From Clytia hemisphaerica (taxonomy: Eukaryota; Cnidaria; Hydrozoa; Leptothecata; Clytiidae), in assembly GCA_902728285.1 (NCBI GenBank), contig CACVBU010001197.1, positions 257,140 through 321,139 of the forward strand: a stretch of 64,000 nt of DNA. The letters run 5' to 3'. Positions 56,653 through 64,000 of the stretch are shown in pieces. The notes beneath the pieces are model-generated. The model saw only the letters and a program-made list of their open reading frames with translations, ran no database searches and was not told where the DNA came from. The position numbers and the translations under genes are program-made. Every line of letters starts with the position of its first letter. Position 1 is the first letter of the stretch.

Positions 56653-59165
56653 ATGGTAAGTGTTTTTTAATGTACTTCTACCTTTAACATTTTATTCTTC
56701 TTCGTTTTCATTTTTTCTTCAATATTTACTATATTTGATGATGGACTGATCCACTCGCATTATTTCTTCCACAACCAAAAATACCGAGCTCATTCCAGAT
56801 CTATCACAGTGCACAGCTTTTTTCATTGCTTCTATAACAGACTTGAGTAGAAATTTTACTATCCAACAAACTCAAACCCAGTCCCTTAGTTTACTTTTTC
56901 ATGATTCCTGATTGCATCACGTCTATCAGTAAAATCAAAAAATGGTGCAAGTGGTTTGTGATACGAGATAAGCTGAAATTCTTTAGCGGTACGCTTGACT
57001 TTTGAGAAAAGGCCTGGTAGTGAATTTGCATTTTTCACAAGAGCGCTTTTCACGCTTGTGTTTTCTATACCATCATCAAAAGAAATTTTCCTTGTAAATT
57101 CAATAGTCTCATGAGTCTCCTCTACATGAACCGTGCCAATAAGAGTTGATATAGGTGTATTAGCATAATTTTGGGAGTGAAATATCTTTCATGGCACTAA
57201 AACAAACTAACTTTCAAATTCAACAATTGTTATCATAGAGAGAGTGTATTTCCATCCACATTGGACAAGCTGGTTGTCAAATTGGCAATGCATGTTGGGA
57301 ATTATACTGCATGGAACACAATATCAAACCTGATGGTCTAATGAACGAAGAAGGGTCACAACGAGATGATGAATCTTTCAGTACTTTCTTCAATGAAACC
57401 GGGAATGGTAAACATGTACCACGTGCTCTCTTCCTTGACCTGGAACCTAATGTTATTGGTAAGCAACTTAATCTAATACTGATTCATCGGTGTGGTTTGT
57501 GGTTTGTGTTTTTTTGTGCCATTCGACAAAGAGTTTTACTTCACTGCCAAGCTCATTTCAGAAATCTCTCGGAATCTTATCTAACCTCTTGGAATTTTAT
57601 CGAAGAGTTTGACTTTTAGAGGCACATCCACATGTGGTCTGAGTTTTGTTTCAAATGTCTTTGAATTGTATATCAATCGATCAGTTGCAAAATTTCACGT
57701 AGATTTAAAAAATGCAATAAAAAAGTAAGAACAACTTTCTTTATCAAAACTATGACTCTTTGAAGTACTACCTGTATTTTGACCCCTCTTCCTCTAATAC
57801 GAGTATACTCGTAGTTGGCACCGAAAGTGTTAAGTTACGCTCTTTCGCAGGAACTATTGTTAAAACTCAATGGGTAAGTACCGATTAAAAATATGGTAAA
57901 CGTAGAGTAAATCCACCGCTAAGGAATTGAGACAGGTCAGGGGAGTTTTTCTGAGAGGGTTTAGATATGCTATTTCATTGATATTTTAAGTGAATATTTT
58001 CTTCTTCTACTCAACAGATGAAATCCGAACAGGAGCATACAGTAAATTGTATCACCCGGAACAGTTGATCAGTGGAAGTGAAGACGCAGCTAATAATTAT
58101 GCTCGTGGTCATTACACAGTTGGAAAACAAATGATCGATGATGTCTTGGATAAAGTCCGAAGGTTAACCGAGAACTGTACCGGTCTTCAAGGTTTCTTAA
58201 TGTTCCATTCCTTTGGTGGAGGTACTGGATCTGGTTTCACATCTCTCCTCATGGAACGAATCACAGCCGACTATAGCCGTAAATCTAAACTGGAGTTTGC
58301 AATCTATCCAGCTCCTCGAGTATCTACAGCTGTCGTTGAGCCATATAATGCTTGCTTAACGACGCATACGACATTGGATAATTCAGATTGTGCTTTCATG
58401 GTTGATAACGAAGCTATCTATGATATCTGTAGACGCAATCTTGATATTGATCGTCCATCCTATACTAACTTGAATCGGTTGATTGGTCAAATTGTCTCCT
58501 CGATCACAGCTTCGTTGCGTTTCGATGGCTCCTTGAATGTTGATCTGAATGAGTTTCAAACCAACTTGGTCCCATACCCCAGAATTCATTTCCCAGTTGC
58601 CACCATAGCTCCAGTTCTGTCAGCTGCGAAAGCGTACCATGAGAAAATCTCCGTATCGGAAATAACACATCAATGCTTCGAGCCTGCAAACCAAATGGTG
58701 AAGTGTGATCCAAGGCTAGGTAAATACATGGCTGTGTGCTTGTTATACCGTGGTGATGTTGTCCCTAAAGATGTTAATACGGCAATTGCTCATTTAAAAA
58801 CGAAAAAGAATATCCAATTCGTTGATTGGTGTCCAACTGGATTCAAAGTTGGAATCAATTACCAACCACCAACGACAGTGCCTGGTGGTGATCTCGCTAA
58901 AGTTCCTCGGTCTGTCTGCATGTTATCTAACACAACTGCTGTTGCTGAGGCCTGGGCTCGATTGGATCATAAGTTCGATTTGATGTATGCTAAACGTGCT
59001 TTTATACATTGGTATGTCGGTGAAGGGATGGAGGAAGGTGAATTTGCTGAAGCCAGGGAGAATATGGCATCTTTGGAGAGAGATTATGAAGAAGTTGCTT
59101 CAGATTCAGTTGCTGATGATTATGATGAAGATGAGGAGGGAGAAGGAAGCGGTGAAGAATACTGA
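56653..59165 (+). CDS. Alpha-tubulin, divergent isotype
   Basis: Three exons: 56653-56655 (the ATG alone), 57239-57458 and 58018-59165; 456 residues. An intron straight after the start codon is common in animal alpha-tubulin genes. The protein begins [21 protein letters not shown] and has the tubulin signature [21 protein letters not shown] and a terminal EEY, so a detyrosination site is present. Alpha-tubulin pairs with beta-tubulin to form microtubules; GTP at its N-site is non-exchangeable, and Glu254 (NEFQTNL here) triggers hydrolysis on the neighbouring beta subunit. The loop around residue 40 reads [13 protein letters not shown] and lacks the acetylated Lys40 as well as one residue. The acidic tail is long ([16 protein letters not shown]). 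It probably is a specialised isotype. The gene is intact. Confidence 0.95.
57516..57860. repeat. Uninterrupted relative of the 33375/39178 repeat, in tubulin intron 2
   Basis: ACCTCTTGGAATTTTATCG, TTTTGTTTCAAATGTCTTTG, ATATCAATCGATC and CGTAGATTTAAAAAATGC align in order with 33415-33480 and then 39178-39235. The end (ACTCGTAGTTGGCACCGAAAG) resembles the sequence near 39590. Confidence 0.65.
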
Positions 59166-59285
59166 AGATCGTGTATTTCTCCCATTGCATTCACAGCTAA
59201 GTCTTTAAGATATCTTTAGAATTTTATGAATTTTTGATTGAAAGCAAATTTAGAATGTATGATACTTAGAGATTGTTGATTTAAA

Positions 59286-59291
59286 AATAAA
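59286..59291 (+). promoter_or_regulatory. Polyadenylation signal of alpha-tubulin
   Basis: AATAAA 121 bp after the stop codon. Confidence 0.65.
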
Positions 59292-62200
59292 TTTGAAAAT
59301 AATTTACACACCCCAACCTAAGCTACTATCCCGGATAAAATTGCATTTTTGATAACAACAAGGGAGATATCCGTGGTGGTTTGTGGGTTCCTCTAAAATT
59401 AGGAGAGTTTTATTAAATCTTTCACTTTTTGAGCGTTTGTCCCGGGGTAATGGAGCCTGTTAAATATCTTCAGGACCACTTGGACCAGTGGCACGTGACC
59501 GTACCCAATTTTGCCTTTTCTCTGTTTTGAACTATCACAGCAAATCAAAAAATGTCTGGAATAATTTCATTGAATTTACTTCTTGCTAAGGTTAACTGTA
59601 ATATTTTTTTGCATTTGTGTACATAGATTATGGCGATTATCATAAAATTTTATGTTAATTTAAGAAATAGGGAAAATCAAAATTATCTAAATGCCGAAAC
59701 ACCTCTCTTGGTAAGTTCCTTAAAAGTTCAAAAATCAATGGTCGTAATGTCTCTACTCTCTACTAAAGTTCTACTTCCAAGCAATATAAGGGGGGTTTCT
59801 AAAGCAAAACGAAGCCGTTCTTTTATGTGTAAGAAATGATGTAATCTTCTTAAATTGACCACAACATACAATACCCGTTTTTTATAAGAACATCCAAAAT
59901 TTTGGAGCCTTTGGATGTGTTCTTAACTTTTTGAGTTTTATACCTAAAAATGTTCTTAGCATGTTCTTATTTTTACCATTTTGCGAGTGTCTCCGTCCAT
60001 TTTCTTAAGAACAGAGGTGTACGTACTCTAACGCAAAGTCGTAAAATAGTATTAACTCGTTTTTATTATTTTGACCATCGAAGGCTTATGCTCTTAAATA
60101 ATTTGTTCTTTTGAATTAAAAAATCAACATCTATCTTTGTTTCTTCCGACACAATCTGTACCCACTTGCTTTAACAAGTTTGAAAAAACGGCTGATATAA
60201 ATCGTTTCCTCTTTCAGCAACGAAAGCTTGAAGTTTATTTCTAAGAAACCCAGCAGGAATTAATAAAGGATTAAGGAAAATAGCATTAGCTTGACAAAAT
60301 TATAGATAATTACTAAATTGGTCGTTGCAATTCTCTTAGCAACTAATTAATTAGATTACGTTAAAAATTGTTTTTTGCGACGCCCTCCAACATAGAAGTA
60401 AAATTTAGAATCTGATACTTTGGTGATGGTGATCTTTAATTTAGATTCTTTATTGATTCAATGCAGTTTGCACAAAAAAAAATGGAGAATCTCATCAACT
60501 TCCGTGTATTGAAATGAGTAACTTTATCATGCCCCTTAGTAAAAGTTATAGTTGCAAATAGCCCCTTTTAGATAAAAAATAAGAAACAATGTAGGCCATA
60601 GACATAATTAGTCATAATGTAAGTAGTCATTTAAACCAACAAGGAAAAGCAAAATCGGGCAAAATCTCATTCAACTATTCTATTCCAGTTGATTTCAGAC
60701 CTTCATGATTACACCAGGAGTGTTAACTCGCCTGCAAAGACGAACAGGAATAATTTCCTTAAACTAACTGGCTTGCTTGTACTTCAAAGATATAAAGACC
60801 GAACCTGGAGCAAAATTATTTTTGTTAGTACGAATGATAAGGAGGAGATCGCATGTATTGGAGAAGAAATTCCAAGTGAAGTAATTAAGTGTATATTAAC
60901 GAGTAGTAACCATTTAATTAAAAAAATACCATAATAGTAGAAGTAAAAAACTTTTCTAAATGATAGATAGATTATGGTGTAATTTTTCAAGCAGTAGAAT
61001 TGAAACATAACACAGAAGATTATAGTTTCAGATTTGTAAGATGAACGGCAGGAGATTTTTGAAGAAAACTAGAAATGGGAGCAAAGAAAAAGCGCAGCAA
61101 CTTGGACATATGGTCAGAAGGTAACATGTGATCATGCTTGTATCATTGGAGTTTGTTTGTATTTATCTGTAATAGGGGGCTTCCTGGTTCAGTATTTGAC
61201 GGTATTGCAAGGCCAAATTTCCAGTATTCCGGTACCCGTCGGAACATTTTTGACTGGTATAAGAGAAATCTTTGTTCGTTTCCGCTTTTGTACCCTGGTT
61301 AAGACGACTAAAATGATAATATGCTCTAGAGCCCCGAAGTGTTTGTGAAATGGTTGTTATTATATACCACCAAACTCTTTTTTCAAAATACCATCTAAAA
61401 CAGCGGGCTCCTAGAGGTTACACAATAGAAGATATCTGGTCTGGTATATAGAGGGTATATAGAATATGCATCTGATAGAAAACGTAAGAAAATTCATGAA
61501 AAAGTTACAGGTTCAGCAGTTTAGCCTGACTCAAGCGATAAAAGAAATGACCTGCTGAGTCTAATTAGAAGCTATTTATTTTAGTCTTTTAAAATCTTTA
61601 TAAATCAATTGCATTGTACAGAATTTTCGAATCCTACGTAAAATCTTCAGGATAGTTTTCTCCGTCTCCATACAGACCATATTGCACAATAAATGTTTCA
61701 AATAAATAGAAGGTCAAAAATACTATATAAATAGACCTTACTAGACCTTAATGAGTAAGAAAACAGAAGACAGCAAACGGACGGGAAAACGAGGTTACAC
61801 TCGGACTCAAAACCAGCGAAATGCGCTCAAAACTTTTGCATCTAACAAGTAAAAACAAAAACAGAATATTTGAGGATAATGCGTAAGTATCTTTCTTATA
61901 TCTTGCGTCCTATTTATAATAGAGCACCTTCTTAAAATACTGAACAGGACAACTGCCTCCTTCTCCTGGGGGACTGGAGCTCTCCTAAGACAATTCTTCC
62001 CATATCTAATTGCCTTAGAACAATGGTCTCCTAAGACAAAACCACCAAGGACTGTCGTTCAAGACACTTATTCTCCCAGTCACTTTCAAAAACAGGTGGC
62101 CCTCGAAGATGATTTACACGCTTTTTTATAAGAATGGTGTATATTCAATTCATCATGGATATTATTAACTTTTTGGTCGAAATCATCCTGAAATATTCTT

Positions 62201-62858
62201 ACAGTATTCTTAGATCATAGTATAAGAAAGCCGCGGTTGGAATGTTTATGATTTTTTTTTATTGATCTATCTGTGTCGCGGCTTTCTTGTACTATGCTTA
62301 GATTAAGATGAAAACCTAACCTAAATCTAGCATGCAATATATACCTCAAGGAAAAATTTGGGAACTTGCTTGGAAGTAAATGGCAATATACAGGTAAAAG
62401 GCTCTAAAATGACATTCTTAGCTACAAGTTTCCTAATTCCATGATGGAATTCTTACGATTTTCTTAATTTTTTGGCCATTTTCATCATGGACATTATTAT
62501 AAATTATTAACCGGTTACTTTTTCAAAGCGGGCTACACGGCTTTTTGCGCAATGTAATTGGTTCTTTTTGCATGACGACGGGCCTACACTGTCCAGAGTA
62601 CAGCTAAAGCATTAAAGTCTATGTTACACAATAGATTGATCGCTACAACAGTTTTGAGAAATCTGTGACCCTTTTCTCGGACAATCTTTTTTCAGCTGCA
62701 GATAATTTTAAATGAAATCACATGTAAAGTCACACTTGTTTAAAACCAGAATTTGAATAATAATAACTTGATTTAGGGTCGAAAATTGGGCAGCACATAT
62801 CCGTCCACTCGCAACCCTAGTATCCCCCACAGGCTCTCACACAATTCTATGTTGGCTA
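59292..62858. other. Gene-poor stretch, 3' side of alpha-tubulin
   Basis: No supported gene. 59874-60116 is a diverged TTTTTATAAGAAC MITE. 62110-62300 starts ACACGCTTTTTTATAAGAAT and includes a palindrome whose arms are ATAGTATAAGAAAGCCGCGG and GTCGCGGCTTTCTTGTACTAT (62216-62297). 60689-60934 is an open frame without any family resemblance, so I left it out as a gene. Confidence 0.4.
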
Positions 62859-63182
62859 TTATCTGATATTCCAATGGCGGATTGGCGGCCGCCTACGCTA
62901 AAGCTCTGAGAGAGCGGGCCAATTTCCCATCGGAGAGGGATGATAGTCGGCCTTTGATGTGCCACATCCCCAGTCGGATTCAACTACCCTTGTGCGTAAA
63001 GCTAAAAACATTTCAGTTGGACCCGCCAATCCCCGAAAACGAGGGCTGGGCTACCAGACCTCCCGCTGCAAAATCCTTGACGCGGTCTTGCAAAATTCCG
63101 TAATCTAAACCTTCCAGATGTCGAAAATTTTCCCGACTTTCAGAACTTTAGTGTGGGTGTTTCACCATCTGGGTGCCAGATA
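62859..63182. mobile_element. MITE with 10-bp target duplication, GGCGGCCGCC family
   Basis: Flanked by ATGTTGGCTA at 62849-62858 and 63183-63192. The ends are TTATCTGATATTCC and GGGTGCCAGATA. The interior carries GATTGGCGGCCGCCTACGCT and GCTAAAGCTCTGAGAGAGCG. A 9-10-bp duplication is typical of Mutator-like elements. Related pieces: 46116-46560, 47765-47990 and about 49705-49760. Confidence 0.8.
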
Positions 63183-63192
63183 ATGTTGGCTA

Positions 63193-64000
63193 AATCACAA
63201 GTAGAGTCACGCTTGTTTGAAACCAAAATATATACAAAAAAATTTATTGAGAAGAGAAAGAAAAATAAAAGGAGCTGCATGTCAAGTGGAAAGACATTCC
63301 ATTTCAATACAAAACATGTAGCGACAAAATAAGAAAATAATGACATATTTTGAGAAAGTCTAAAGATCATTTTTGTTCAAACATTGCTTTATAACAACCA
63401 AACTTGAAACATAATATTAGCTTTTTGCCCTTTGATTTGGTGGCTTTTTGATTTGCTTTTCAAATATTTTTGGGGTCATTAACTATTTGCTTTGATAGTT
63501 TCAGCATTCGGGGAAATTTATGTTGGATTTTATTTGTGTTTGTTTGGACTTTTACATATACCTTTTAAGACAAGATATGTCAAAAAATTCTCCAGAGAAT
63601 TGCAAGATTAACCAATGATATTTCTTAGAAGACCTCGAGTGTTTCGCGTTTTGTGCTTTTAGTCTGTTTATCTTTTGTCCAGAGGTTCTGTTAAAGTTAA
63701 AGTGGCGAATGTTTAAGAAAATGTATCTTTTGTAAAACGGTTTTGAATGATATAATGTTTCAGACGTATACAAATATTGCAAACATTAAACTGATACAAC
63801 GACAAGTAGCGAGAAATTTTTTCTTCAAGTTTTGATTTCTTGAGAAGAATAAAGTCTGGATTTGACTTTGTGACACTTCATGTGCATTTATTGAAATGTC
63901 AAAAATCAGGAGGCAAACTCGAACAAGGTAATCTATTATTTCTTTTTCTCAAACATCAAGGATTCAGAGAGTTTAACACGTCTACTGTAGAGCCCTTATC
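63193..64000. other. No gene seen at window end
   Basis: AT-rich sequence. No domain-bearing frame, tRNA or clear element boundary. Confidence 0.35.

Noticed and set aside
60689..60934. An 81-residue plus-strand frame
   Set aside because: No family resemblance, no splice or poly(A) context that I could identify.

Overview
This window is animal nuclear DNA. It is AT-rich and intron-bearing, with GT-AG splice sites, AATAAA signals, TATA boxes, eukaryotic tRNAs and a very dense load of short palindromic (MITE-like) DNA elements. Protein content (MACPF pore-former, VMO-I, uromodulin-type D8C, VWA-mucin proteins, HELQ, alpha-tubulin) fits a metazoan. Extracellular proteins with MACPF, D8C and VWA domains together recall cnidarians or another early-branching animal, but the sequence alone does not settle the species.

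Layout: 1-3.9 kb holds the last three exons of HELQ (+) among repeats. 3.9-8.7 kb is repeats. 8.8-11.9 kb (+) is a MACPF-EGF-TSP1-VMO-I gene with two frameshifts. 12-14 kb has a hAT-like MITE and a LINE tail. 15.5-39.7 kb is a cluster of three minus-strand secreted-protein genes: a D8C gene (15502-20446) and two VWA plus Thr-rich mucin genes (24510-27939 and about 30181-39737). 40-56 kb is mostly mobile DNA: a broken LINE reverse transcriptase, many MITEs, an intact tRNA-Arg(TCT) and a damaged tRNA-Arg(ACG). 56.65-59.17 kb (+) is a complete, divergent alpha-tubulin gene. 59.3-64 kb is repeats and unassigned sequence.

The three minus-strand genes are the most interesting coding content. Each has a signal-peptide exon and a different or re-used extracellular domain (D8C or VWA-mucin). 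Each then ends in what looks like the same module: a C-x-C stretch followed by a Cys-containing helical segment, bounded by phase-1 introns. I do not recognise this tail. They look like one expanded family of secreted extracellular-matrix, mucus or adhesive proteins, with a secreted pore-forming-type gene next door. In the D8C gene the stop codon lies inside the terminal repeat of a TA-flanked MITE, so a transposon appears to have set the end of the protein.

The mobile DNA is unusually readable. Several families show exact target-site duplications (TA, TTAA, 5, 7, 8 and 10 bp). In several cases an uninterrupted second copy of the target lies elsewhere in the window.
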